Assembly (NCBI GenBank): GCA_023415655.1 | Contig: JAEZKD010000316.1 | Location: 1 to 21,262 of the forward strand | Reading direction: 5' to 3' | Length of the DNA stretch: 21,262 nt | DNA from: Bacillota bacterium | GTDB lineage: Bacteria > Bacillota > Clostridia > Lachnospirales > Lachnospiraceae | Shown: one piece after another, positions 1 through 6,963 of the stretch | Layout of the letters: every line of letters begins with the position of its first letter | Position numbering within the stretch: position 1 is the stretch's first letter | Translations under genes and position numbers: made by a program | Notes under the pieces: generated by a model | What the model was told of the DNA's origin: nothing | The model's database searches: none | The model's input: the letters and a program-made list of their open reading frames with translations, nothing else

Positions 1-68
1 TAATAAGTTACAAGAAAGTGATTTTTTTGTTTCACTCTCTCCTCCTCCCCCAATTATAATATTTGAAG

Positions 69-96
69 AACCTTAGCTCTCCTGCTAAGGTTTTTT
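69..96 (+). terminator. Rho-independent terminator of a gene left of the window
   Basis: The arms AACCTTAGC (69-77) and GCTAAGGTT (84-92) form a perfect 9-bp stem with a 6-nt loop, and a run of six T follows at 91-96. There is no T run on the other side, so it works on plus-strand transcripts. The gene it ends must lie before position 1. Confidence 0.8.
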
Positions 97-309
97 ATTG
101 TTTCTAATTTCTCTTCTTCTCTATGCGTTTTTGTTCTTCCCCTATCCTCCCTTACCCTCTACTCCCAATCTCTACCACTACTTCCCAAATGCTTTATTTA
201 CATTTCAGACTTTTTTCACCTTTTCATCACAATTTCTACACAATTTCATTTTATAATGTAACACAGATAGTGATAAAACACTTTCTACTCCCACCCTATA
301 TACGTAACC

Positions 310-340
310 AAAAAAACGAGCATCCCCTGCTCGTTTTTTT
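310..340 (-). terminator. Terminator of the CorC/HlyC-type membrane protein gene
   Basis: The stem ACGAGCA/TGCTCGT (316-322 and 328-334) has a TCCCC loop and is flanked by A7 on the left and T7 on the right. It can therefore terminate on either strand. It lies about 23 bp past the stop codon of the minus-strand gene, so it most likely ends the transcript that includes mazF and that gene. Confidence 0.8.
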
Positions 341-362
341 GATAGGAAACCTAGTTAGGCTC

Positions 363-1760
363 CTAACTATTCAGTTCCACTGATTCATTTATGAATAGGT
401 CTAAATTGTCTTGTTTCTTCTCATCCTCTAGAAGTTCTTCGTCGGTTAACTTTCTCACACGTGTCGATACAATCATACGATTATGCACCTCTACCAATTC
501 ATACTCATAGCCACAATAGTGAATGACTGCTTTCTCGTCCTCCTCTGGAATATGATCTAACAAAGAAATTAGTAATCCATTGATGGTATCATAATGATCC
601 ATATCCTCCTCTAGAAAGACTAGTTCTAATTCATCTTCTAACTCTTCCAAACTAGCTTCTCCAAGAATCAGATAAGAATCATCCGACAAACGAGTAAAGC
701 TTTCTTCCTCTTCGTCATACTCATCCTGAATATCTCCAACAATTTCTTCTAGAATATCCTCCATTGCAACGATTCCAGCCGTCTGGCCGTACTCATCGAT
801 TGCAATCGCCATATGTATCTTCTTGGATTGCATATCATGAAATAGAACGTCAATGTTTTGAGTATCTGGTATAAAATATGGTTCTCGTGCTACCTTTGTT
901 AACGGCTCTTTTCGTAGTCGCAAATCGACATAATATAACATTACATCTTTTAGATGCAATACTCCCACAATATTGTCAATATCACCATCATACAAAGGAA
1001 ATCTTGAATAATTTTTATCTAGCATAAAGTGCAGTGCTTCTTCAATGGTAAGATCTGAACTAATCGCAATGACCTTTTTTCGATGGGTCATAATATCTTT
1101 TGCTGCTTTTTCATTAAATTCAATGATATTTGAGATCATTTCCGCTTCATCTGCTTCTAAAACACCTTGCTCCTGACCTTCATTCACAATCGAGATAATT
1201 TCTTCTTCTGTTACATTCTCTTCCAAATCCGAAGGACGTACTCCAAAGAGACGTAAAATTCCATTCGTGCTCTTTTCTAATAACCAGATCCATGGGGAAA
1301 ATACATAAGAAAAAAATAAAATTACGCTTGCCAATGTATAAGCAAAGCGATTCGAATATTTCCTTGCAAGCTTCCTTGGTAGTAATAAACCAAACAAAAC
1401 AACTAAAAATGTAATGAGAATCGTAACGATTACCATAGCAATACTAGTCGTTATTGCATAATTCTCTATTAATAAACTTTTCTCCACTGATTGTTCAATG
1501 AAACGATACAATTGGAAAGAATACGTCATGCCAATCAATAAACTAGCTAACGTAATTAGAATCTCGATCACAGTTATGTATCGATGTGGAGTATCTAAAA
1601 GCTTTACAAGCCGTAAAGCCTTTTTTTCTCCTTCTTCTGCTCTTTTTCTTGCATTCGTTTCGTTGACATTTAACATCGCTGCTTCTGTAGCTGATACTAT
1701 CGCATTCAGTGCGACCAAACTGAGTATTAAGACAAGACCACGTATGGGATGTCCATCCAT
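363..1760 (-). CDS. Hemolysin C/CorC-family membrane protein (DUF21-CBS-CBS-CorC_HlyC)
   Basis: This is an integral membrane protein of the CNNM/CorC/HlyC (UPF0053) family, linked in other bacteria to Mg2+/Co2+ efflux or homeostasis; 'hemolysin' is a historical name. With the start used here it has 465 residues. Hydrophobic segments in the first about 165 residues form the DUF21 domain. Two CBS motifs follow (around MTHRKKVIAISSDLTIEEAL and MAIAIDEYGQTAGIVAMEDI), then an acidic CorC_HlyC C-terminal domain. This order and length are normal for the family. An in-frame ATG exists 36 bp further upstream (1796) but has no ribosome site. The ATG at 1760 is preceded by AAGGAG, 11 nt away. It lies 64 bp after mazF with no terminator between, so the two are probably co-transcribed. 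The substrate cannot be told from sequence. Confidence 0.9.
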   Translation of the reverse strand: MDGHPIRGLVLILSLVALNAIVSATEAAMLNVNETNARKRAEEGEKKALRLVKLLDTPHRYITVIEILITLASLLIGMTYSFQLYRFIEQSVEKSLLIENYAITTSIAMVIVTILITFLVVLFGLLLPRKLARKYSNRFAYTLASVILFFSYVFSPWIWLLEKSTNGILRLFGVRPSDLEENVTEEEIISIVNEGQEQGVLEADEAEMISNIIEFNEKAAKDIMTHRKKVIAISSDLTIEEALHFMLDKNYSRFPLYDGDIDNIVGVLHLKDVMLYYVDLRLRKEPLTKVAREPYFIPDTQNIDVLFHDMQSKKIHMAIAIDEYGQTAGIVAMEDILEEIVGDIQDEYDEEEESFTRLSDDSYLILGEASLEELEDELELVFLEEDMDHYDTINGLLISLLDHIPEEDEKAVIHYCGYEYELVEVHNRMIVSTRVRKLTDEELLEDEKKQDNLDLFINESVELNS

Positions 1761-1824
1761 AAAAATCTTTTCTCCTTCATTAACGTTTACCAGCATGACC
1801 AGCTGATAATTCTGGTGTTACGAC

Positions 1825-2172
1825 CTATGTATCCAGGGCGAAACTTATAAGTAAAGCTTTGTCGATGCGCTTTAGGATATCTTGGTCTAGGTGACAGACT
1901 TTTTCTTTTAGTCTAGACTTGTCAATGGTACGAACCTGTTCTAATAAGATAACTGAATCCTTTACAATTCCATACTTTTCAGCATCTATCTCTACATGTG
2001 TAGGCAACTTCGCCTTGTTCATCTTTGATGTAATTGCTGCACAAATCACCGTTGGACTATGCTTATTGCCGGTGTCATTCTGTATAATTAAAACTGGGCG
2101 TACACCGCCTTGTTCGGATCCTATGACCGGTCTTAAATCTGCGTAAAAAATATCGCCTCTTCTAATAATCAC
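1825..2172 (-). CDS. mazF: MazF/PemK-family endoribonuclease toxin (EndoA-like), no adjacent antitoxin
   Basis: The protein closely resembles the EndoA/MazF mRNA interferases of Firmicutes. The family core is present: RRGDIFYADL at the N-terminus, then GSEQGGVRPVLIIQND and TVICAAITS, then EQVRTIDKSRL. These enzymes cut single-stranded mRNA at short motifs and are held in check by a MazE/EndoAI antitoxin. The frame stays open to an ATG at 2226. The GTG at 2172 is preferred because GGAG lies 10 nt before it and it gives 115 residues, matching the usual length of about 116; the longer form would add an untypical basic leader. The gene lies downstream of alr, as endoA does in Bacillus, but no antitoxin gene lies between. 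Only 162 bp separate alr from this start. Confidence 0.9.
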   Translation of the reverse strand: MIIRRGDIFYADLRPVIGSEQGGVRPVLIIQNDTGNKHSPTVICAAITSKMNKAKLPTHVEIDAEKYGIVKDSVILLEQVRTIDKSRLKEKVCHLDQDILKRIDKALLISFALDT

Positions 2173-2285
2173 ATAACTCACTCTCCATCTTATGGCTTTA
2201 GCTTTATTATTACCACTTTTGACCATCGTATTCCATAAAACGTAACATTCTATGTAGATTGCGGTTATGTTTTTTCACATCTCCT

Positions 2286-2314
2286 AATAAAATATTGTTA
2301 CTTTTTTTTGTCAA
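2286..2314 (-). promoter_or_regulatory. Possible promoter for mazF
   Basis: In the gap between alr and mazF the minus strand reads TTGACA (2309-2314). Seventeen nucleotides further comes TTTATT (2286-2291), or 14 nt further TATTTT. The -35 is perfect but the -10 is poor. If active it would let mazF and the membrane protein gene be transcribed apart from alr. No terminator was seen after alr, so read-through is equally possible. Confidence 0.35.
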
Positions 2315-2334
2315 TAGACAACCTGCTGGGTTTG

Positions 2335-3510
2335 CTATTGTACATCTCGGATTGATACGGGCTTTCCATTCTGATAATAAACTCTTGGAATTCTCTTTCC
2401 TATATTACAAACAAACTCATAGTTAAATGAACCGGCTATCCTTGCTAATTCTTCGACACTGAGATATTCATCTCCATCTTTTCCTATTAACGTAACAGTA
2501 TCATCCTGCTTTACATATGGTATGTCTGTAACATCGATCATAAACTGATCCATACACACACGCCCTATTATTGGCGCAAATTGTCCATGAACTAAAACTC
2601 TTCCTTGATTGGACAATTGTCGAGGGAATCCATCACCATAACCTACTGGTACAGTTGCAATCTTCGTAAGCTTTTTCGTTACGAACGTACTGCCATAACC
2701 GATTCCATGGCCGGCTTCCAATTCCTTAATAAATGATATATGCGTTTTAAGTTCCATTGCTGGTTTTAACAACAATTGTTCTTTATGAACCTCATCCGAA
2801 GGATATAATCCATACGTACTAATTCCAGAACGAACCATGTCTAAATTAGCCTCTGGAAAATCAATAATTCCAGCGCTATTTGAGGCATGCTTTATTTGCA
2901 AGGTAACACCAGCAAGCTCTAGCTCCTTTGCAAAATCTTGATAAATGCGAAATTGTTGGATGGTTGATGACTTATCTGCCATATCAGCACATGCAAAATG
3001 AGTATATAACCCTTCAATTTGAATATGCTCCAATGACTTCATACGTACAATCTCATCTATACTTTCCTTGGTTGGTTGATATCCAATCCGACCCATTCCA
3101 GTATCAAGCTTAATATGAACACGAGCAATCTTTCCTTGACGTTTTGCTTCTTCATCGATGAATTTTGCCATCTCAAAAGAGAATACAGTCTGGGTTAGAT
3201 TATAATGTACAATATCTGCGATTGCTTCTTTCGCAGTATATCCGAGCAACAAAATTGGCTTAGTAAAGTTAGCCCTTCTAAGTTCAATTCCTTCCTCTAC
3301 AATAGCGACAGCAAACCATTCAACTAAAGGATCAAGTACCCTAGCCAATGGAACAGCACCATGACCATAGCCATCTGCCTTGATGACAGCCATGATCTGA
3401 GTACCTTTCTTTATCGTATTTCTGATTGTTTTTATATTATTACAAATTGCATCTAAATCAATATTTGCACTCACACGTAAGTAATGTCCGTTATAAACTT
3501 CTTCTCTCAT
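2335..3510 (-). CDS. alr: Alanine racemase
   Basis: This PLP enzyme interconverts L- and D-alanine, supplying D-Ala for peptidoglycan. It has 391 residues, normal for the family. The PLP-binding lysine is K44 in AVIKADGYGHGA, and the catalytic tyrosine from the C-terminal domain is Y272 in HGIGYGSTF. Further family blocks are HIKLDTGMGRIG (132-143), VPVGYGDGFPR (287-297) and GRVCMDQFMIDVTD (316-329). Its ATG overlaps the 3' end of nnr by 20 bp, so translation is probably coupled; AAAGG lies 13 nt upstream. The order acpS-nnr-alr-mazF resembles the Bacillus acpS/alr/endoA neighbourhood. There are no signs of truncation. Confidence 0.96.
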   Translation of the reverse strand: MREEVYNGHYLRVSANIDLDAICNNIKTIRNTIKKGTQIMAVIKADGYGHGAVPLARVLDPLVEWFAVAIVEEGIELRRANFTKPILLLGYTAKEAIADIVHYNLTQTVFSFEMAKFIDEEAKRQGKIARVHIKLDTGMGRIGYQPTKESIDEIVRMKSLEHIQIEGLYTHFACADMADKSSTIQQFRIYQDFAKELELAGVTLQIKHASNSAGIIDFPEANLDMVRSGISTYGLYPSDEVHKEQLLLKPAMELKTHISFIKELEAGHGIGYGSTFVTKKLTKIATVPVGYGDGFPRQLSNQGRVLVHGQFAPIIGRVCMDQFMIDVTDIPYVKQDDTVTLIGKDGDEYLSVEELARIAGSFNYEFVCNIGKRIPRVYYQNGKPVSIRDVQ

Positions 3511-5041
3511 AATTCATCAAAACCTTTGGCAACGCTTCAATGATGTCGCGAGCTAACATAGAGTAGGTGCCAAGCTCCTTGGCAGCGTAATCTCCTGCAA
3601 GTCCGTGCAGATAAACTCCTAACGTTGCAGCTTCCTCTCTTAATACTCCTTGGGCTAATAATGCGGCAATGATTCCACATAATACATCTCCGCTTCCACC
3701 AGTTGCCATACCATGATTACCCGACACATTGATATACCTTAGATTTTTCGATGCTACAATTGTTCGTGTATCTTTTAACACATAAATCATTCCCCAATTA
3801 TAAGTACAATCATATGCAATGTCAATTAAATTACTTTTAATTTTATTAACGCAATCTAAAGTTATTCTTGATAATTCGCCTAAATGAGGTGTCAATATTG
3901 TGTTTCTTGGTAGTATTTCCTGTATATTCCCAATTCTATCTTCCTTTTTTTCGAATTTTTGGTTCAATTTTTCAGCAATGATCGTAAGTGCATCTGCATC
4001 CACAATCAATGGCTTATTTGTAACCCTCATTTGTTCAAACACCTGATCACAGATTGAATGTGCCAATTCGCTACTAGATAATCCTGGACCAATAACAACA
4101 GCATCAGCCCATTGCAAACAATTCAATATAACTTCCTTCGAGTCACTACCATCATAACAAGCCGTCAAAGCTTCTGGTAATAGCTGTCGAAGGATTGGTA
4201 TCGCAGTTTGTGCAGTCAACACCTTAACAAGCCCACACCCCATTCGATATGCTGCATAGGCACTCAAATAAGCTGCTCCTGTCATCTCGTTGGAACCAGC
4301 AATAATCAATACTTTTCCGTAAGTTCCTTTATTTGAATAAGCAACTCTGACTGGAAGAAGCTTAGATATATCTGATTCATCATAATAACGGTATGCAAGT
4401 GGCTCTTCTTTTTTATATGGTAGAATTCCAATATCAACTACGGTAACTTTACCAGCATGATCGACCCCTGGATAAAGCAGTAAGCCAATCTTCATTTCCT
4501 GAAATGTGATGGTTTCATCCGCATGAACTGCACAACCTAGAATTTGACCAGTATCTGCACATAAACCAGATGGTATATCCACCGCTATAATGTAAGCCCT
4601 ATTCTTCTCTTGATTTATCTTATGTATGATGTTTGCATAATTACCTTGTACCTCACGACAAAGCCCAATTCCAAACATACTGTCCACAATTATATTATAT
4701 TCAGAAAACTCACATTCGCTCCGTATGGATAACCCCAAATTTTGAATGATATCCCGTTGAGCTTTTGTTTCTGGCGTCATCTTTTCTTCGTTACCAACGA
4801 ATAGGATATCTGTACAATACCCCTTCAAGGCTAGAATGCGTGCCACTGCCAATCCATCCCCACCATTGTTACCCGCTCCACAAACTACTAGAATCCTAGA
4901 ATCAGGCTCACAATGCAGGAACACTGACTCTGCAACAGCTAAGGCAGCTCGTTCCATGAGCACCATCGAAGGAACCTTTATGGTTTCAATCGTTTTTTGA
5001 TCAAGAGCTTTCATTTGCTTTGCATTCAATGCATATCTCAT
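3491..5041 (-). CDS. nnr: Bifunctional NAD(P)H-hydrate epimerase / ADP-dependent NAD(P)H-hydrate dehydratase
   Basis: This is a metabolite-repair enzyme that restores damaged NAD(P)H. The N-terminal YjeF_N domain (about 1-215) epimerises R- and S-NAD(P)HX. The C-terminal ribokinase-like domain (about 225-516) dehydrates S-NADHX at the expense of ADP. Visible motifs are GAGNNGGDGLAVA (55-67) and IIVDSMFGIGL (117-127) in the epimerase, and GPGLSSS, VDADAL, TPHLGELSR and GNHGMATGGSGD (441-452) in the dehydratase. The 516-residue length fits the fused form. GGGGAGG lies just upstream of the ATG, which overlaps the acpS stop by 4 bp (ATGA). The 3' end overlaps alr by 20 bp. The gene is part of a tight minus-strand operon. 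Confidence 0.95.
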   Translation of the reverse strand: MRYALNAKQMKALDQKTIETIKVPSMVLMERAALAVAESVFLHCEPDSRILVVCGAGNNGGDGLAVARILALKGYCTDILFVGNEEKMTPETKAQRDIIQNLGLSIRSECEFSEYNIIVDSMFGIGLCREVQGNYANIIHKINQEKNRAYIIAVDIPSGLCADTGQILGCAVHADETITFQEMKIGLLLYPGVDHAGKVTVVDIGILPYKKEEPLAYRYYDESDISKLLPVRVAYSNKGTYGKVLIIAGSNEMTGAAYLSAYAAYRMGCGLVKVLTAQTAIPILRQLLPEALTACYDGSDSKEVILNCLQWADAVVIGPGLSSSELAHSICDQVFEQMRVTNKPLIVDADALTIIAEKLNQKFEKKEDRIGNIQEILPRNTILTPHLGELSRITLDCVNKIKSNLIDIAYDCTYNWGMIYVLKDTRTIVASKNLRYINVSGNHGMATGGSGDVLCGIIAALLAQGVLREEAATLGVYLHGLAGDYAAKELGTYSMLARDIIEALPKVLMNYERRSL

Positions 5042-5400
5042 GGTATCACCTCCCCGACAACAAAAGCACTCGCATACTCCTTCGTATTGGTAATGGATAC
5101 ATGAAGCTTTAGCCCAAGTCTCTCTTCCAACTCTTTTGCTGCTTCATAGAGTACAATATAGGGTTTCCCAGCTTCATTTCTCAATACTTCAATCTGATTC
5201 GGGGCAATTTCTCGAAATCCAGTTCCAAGCATCTTGACGACTGCTTCCTTCGCGGCAAAATTGCCCGCTGCCTTTTTCCAATCGGTCTGAATCAATTGTT
5301 GTTCCCTACTTGTATAAATCCTCTTTAAAAACGTCTCTCGCTCAATTGCCTTTTTAATCCGCTTCATCTCTACAAGATCAGTCCCCACTCCATAAATCAT
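5038..5400 (-). CDS. acpS: Holo-[acyl-carrier-protein] synthase
   Basis: AcpS transfers 4'-phosphopantetheine from CoA to the serine of apo-ACP, activating fatty acid synthesis. The 120-residue length is typical. The Mg2+/CoA-binding residues are D8 in GVGTDLVEM and E52 in FAAKEAVVKMLGTGF. The C-terminal block LHVSITNTKEYASAFV replaces the more usual SISH/SHT version. The ATG directly follows the stop of the coiled-coil gene with no gap, and AAGGAG lies 10 nt upstream inside that gene. It overlaps nnr by 4 bp. Confidence 0.96.
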   Translation of the reverse strand: MIYGVGTDLVEMKRIKKAIERETFLKRIYTSREQQLIQTDWKKAAGNFAAKEAVVKMLGTGFREIAPNQIEVLRNEAGKPYIVLYEAAKELEERLGLKLHVSITNTKEYASAFVVGEVIP

Positions 5401-6078
5401 CTAATCTAAGCTCCTTAACTCTAACTGGTCATCAATTTGTTTCATAGTCGGTGTGCCAAGCATGTCATTTAAATAAAGATAGATTTCTCGATTGGTTTTT
5501 TGAATGTGCTTCTCTTGTCGTTTCAGATGCTTTAAATTAGCTTCCAATTCTAATATCTCCGATTGAATCTGATTTAATTCTGCCCCTGTAGAAAGTAATT
5601 GATCTACACAAAACTTGGTTGTCTCTACTAAGAGTTCTTCATTTGCCGACTTAATCTCATAAGGTAGGTTCGATAACTCTTCTTCGGACTGTTCCATTTG
5701 CTGATTGACCTCAAGTACTAATTTTTGATTCTTTTCTAATTTTTTAGCTTTCAATCTCCCAAGTGGTGTGTCATTGACCTCCATGTTTTCCATAATCTCT
5801 TGTAACAATTGAGATTTATAGCGCTTATACCCCTTAAGCTCCTCCACGTATTTCCCTTGCCTCTTTAATAAATCATTAATCTTTACTTGCAATTCCTTCA
5901 TACGCAAGGTCATATCCTCAGGTCCAAACAGAGTGAGCCATCTCTCATCTAACGTAAGTAATGGTAGGTTTTTTCCACGAATCGCACGATGAAAATCAAT
6001 GCTAATGACCTCTTTCTTATTCACTGTACTATACTTCTTTCTTCTCTTTTGTTTCAAAAAATCATCCATTGGCTCCAA
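5401..6078 (-). CDS. Coiled-coil protein of unknown function, first gene of the acpS-nnr-alr run
   Basis: I do not recognise a named family. The protein is soluble, highly charged and 225 residues long, with no signal peptide or membrane segment. Residues 55-100 and 110-200 look like long helical coiled coils rich in E, K, Q and L, with a short TPLGRLKAKK break near 105. The N-terminal 40 residues are basic (KQKRRKKYS). The best start is a TTG at 6078 with AAGGAG exactly 7 nt upstream; the ATG at 6069 lies only 3 nt after a GGAG and is less well placed. Its stop abuts the acpS start. It may have a structural or scaffolding role, but this is a guess from composition only. Confidence 0.75.
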   Translation of the reverse strand: MEPMDDFLKQKRRKKYSTVNKKEVISIDFHRAIRGKNLPLLTLDERWLTLFGPEDMTLRMKELQVKINDLLKRQGKYVEELKGYKRYKSQLLQEIMENMEVNDTPLGRLKAKKLEKNQKLVLEVNQQMEQSEEELSNLPYEIKSANEELLVETTKFCVDQLLSTGAELNQIQSEILELEANLKHLKRQEKHIQKTNREIYLYLNDMLGTPTMKQIDDQLELRSLD

Positions 6079-6099
6079 ACTCTCTCTCCTTTTTGAATA

Positions 6100-6138
6100 A
6101 GGGTGTCACAAATTCCACGTAAGAATCTGTAACACCCT
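6100..6138 (-). terminator. Hairpin between rex and the coiled-coil gene, weak terminator or attenuator
   Basis: AGGGTGT and ACACCCT pair, and after one mismatch ACA and TGT pair further, with a loop of about 18 nt. On the minus strand only TTATTC follows the stem, so it is not a strong intrinsic terminator. It may reduce read-through from rex into the downstream genes. It ends about 20 bp upstream of the start codon of the coiled-coil gene. Confidence 0.45.
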
Positions 6139-6154
6139 ATTTTACTCCACTCAT

Positions 6155-6799
6155 TTAATTCTCTAATCGTTCCTCAGCTGCCTTTAAATTGTAGGATAAA
6201 CGCATTAAGCTTTCCGCTAAATGTACATTTTCTACCATGACATCTTTCGGTAGATTTAAATCTGTTGGGGCAAAGTTCCATATTCCCTTTACACCAAGTC
6301 TTACTAGCTCCTGGGCCGTCTGTGGTGCTTTCGCTTTTGGAATTGTCAAAGCAGCTATATTCACTGGCGTTTTTTTCATGAACTCTTCCAATTCATCAAT
6401 CAAACGAATCTCAATCCCACGAATGGACATTCCCACCAATCGTGGATTGATATCAAAAATACCACGCACATAAAATCCTCTACGTTCAAAATCCGTATAA
6501 TTTGCCAATGCCTGTCCAAGATTACCAGCACCAATAATTATGATATTGTACTTTTTGTCTAATCCAAGTATTTTACCAATTTCAGTGTATAAATACTCTA
6601 CATTATAACCGTAGCCTTGTTGACCGAACCCACCAAAATTGTTAAGATCTTGTCTTATCTGCGATGCTGTGACATTCATCTTCTCACTTAGTTCTTTGGA
6701 AGATATACGTACTACATCATTCTCCAATAACTCTCCGAGATATCGGTAGTAGCGAGGCAGTCTTTTGATTACTGCCGATGATATTGCTTTGTCGTACAT
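6155..6799 (-). CDS. rex: Redox-sensing transcriptional repressor Rex
   Basis: Rex binds DNA when the NADH/NAD+ ratio is low and leaves it when NADH rises, controlling fermentation and electron-transfer genes. It has 214 residues, a normal length. An N-terminal winged helix (about 1-80) carries the recognition stretch NVTASQIRQDLNNFGGFG (42-59). A Rossmann NADH-binding domain follows, with IIIIGAGNLGQAL (86-98), D116 after the second strand, and a C-terminal swapping helix. The ATG at 6799 has TTAGGAGGG upstream. The promoter is consensus and a Rex-like site covers its -35 and spacer, suggesting autorepression. The divergent neighbour is a YdiF-like ABC-F gene, as near rex in Bacillus subtilis. 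Confidence 0.97.
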   Translation of the reverse strand: MYDKAISSAVIKRLPRYYRYLGELLENDVVRISSKELSEKMNVTASQIRQDLNNFGGFGQQGYGYNVEYLYTEIGKILGLDKKYNIIIIGAGNLGQALANYTDFERRGFYVRGIFDINPRLVGMSIRGIEIRLIDELEEFMKKTPVNIAALTIPKAKAPQTAQELVRLGVKGIWNFAPTDLNLPKDVMVENVHLAESLMRLSYNLKAAEERLEN

Positions 6800-6847
6800 T
6801 GTAAACCCTCCTAACGTAACAATCGTACCTTATATTTGATATTTATA

Positions 6848-6876
6848 ATTATAATGATTTGTGAATAGTCTGTCAA
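6848..6876 (-). promoter_or_regulatory. Consensus sigma-A promoter of rex with Rex-like operator
   Basis: On the minus strand TTGACA (6871-6876) and TATAAT (6848-6853) are perfect and separated by 17 bp. The 18-bp segment 6859-6876 reads TTGTGAA-TAGT-CTGTCAA on the plus strand. Its left half equals the Rex half-site TTGTGAA, while the right half is diverged. It overlaps the -35 and spacer, so bound Rex would block its own promoter. The operator assignment is inferred from the known Rex consensus. Confidence 0.8.
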
Positions 6877-6880
6877 TCAT

Positions 6881-6909
6881 TTGACGAAGTAATCCTCGTA
6901 TGCTACAAT
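6881..6909 (+). promoter_or_regulatory. Promoter of the ABC-F gene
   Basis: TTGACG (6881-6886) and TACAAT (6904-6909) are separated by 17 bp and point away from rex. The predicted transcript start near 6916 falls at the first in-frame ATG (6919). This supports the downstream ATG at 6964, with its ribosome site, as the true start. Confidence 0.75.
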
Positions 6910-6963
6910 ACTTTCAAAATGCATTCATGGTATGAAAGAATAAGAAATTGTGAGGGAATTTGC

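Larger units (their letters stand above)
1..362. other. Intergenic stretch without a convincing gene
   Basis: No supported gene lies here. The left edge probably follows the end of a plus-strand gene outside the window, because a plus-strand terminator sits at 69-96. The stretch from about 97 to 300 is strongly biased to C and T on the plus strand. It contains an open frame of 86 codons (123-383) with no ribosome site and a low-complexity product, judged spurious. The right end holds the terminator of the minus-strand membrane protein gene. Confidence 0.6.

Noticed and set aside
123..383. 86-codon open frame on the plus strand
   Set aside because: It has no ribosome site and a C/T-biased composition, and it runs through the terminator and into the 3' end of the minus-strand gene. 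Judged a chance frame.
2202..2270. 22-codon frame (GTG start) between alr and mazF as a possible antitoxin
   Set aside because: It is too short for MazE/EndoAI, the AGGAG is only 2 nt from the GTG, and the product shows no ribbon-helix-helix features.
6919..6963. N-terminal extension of the ABC-F protein from the ATG at 6919
   Set aside because: That ATG lies at the predicted transcript start without a ribosome site, while the ATG at 6964 has GAGGG and begins the conserved first strand of the ABC domain.
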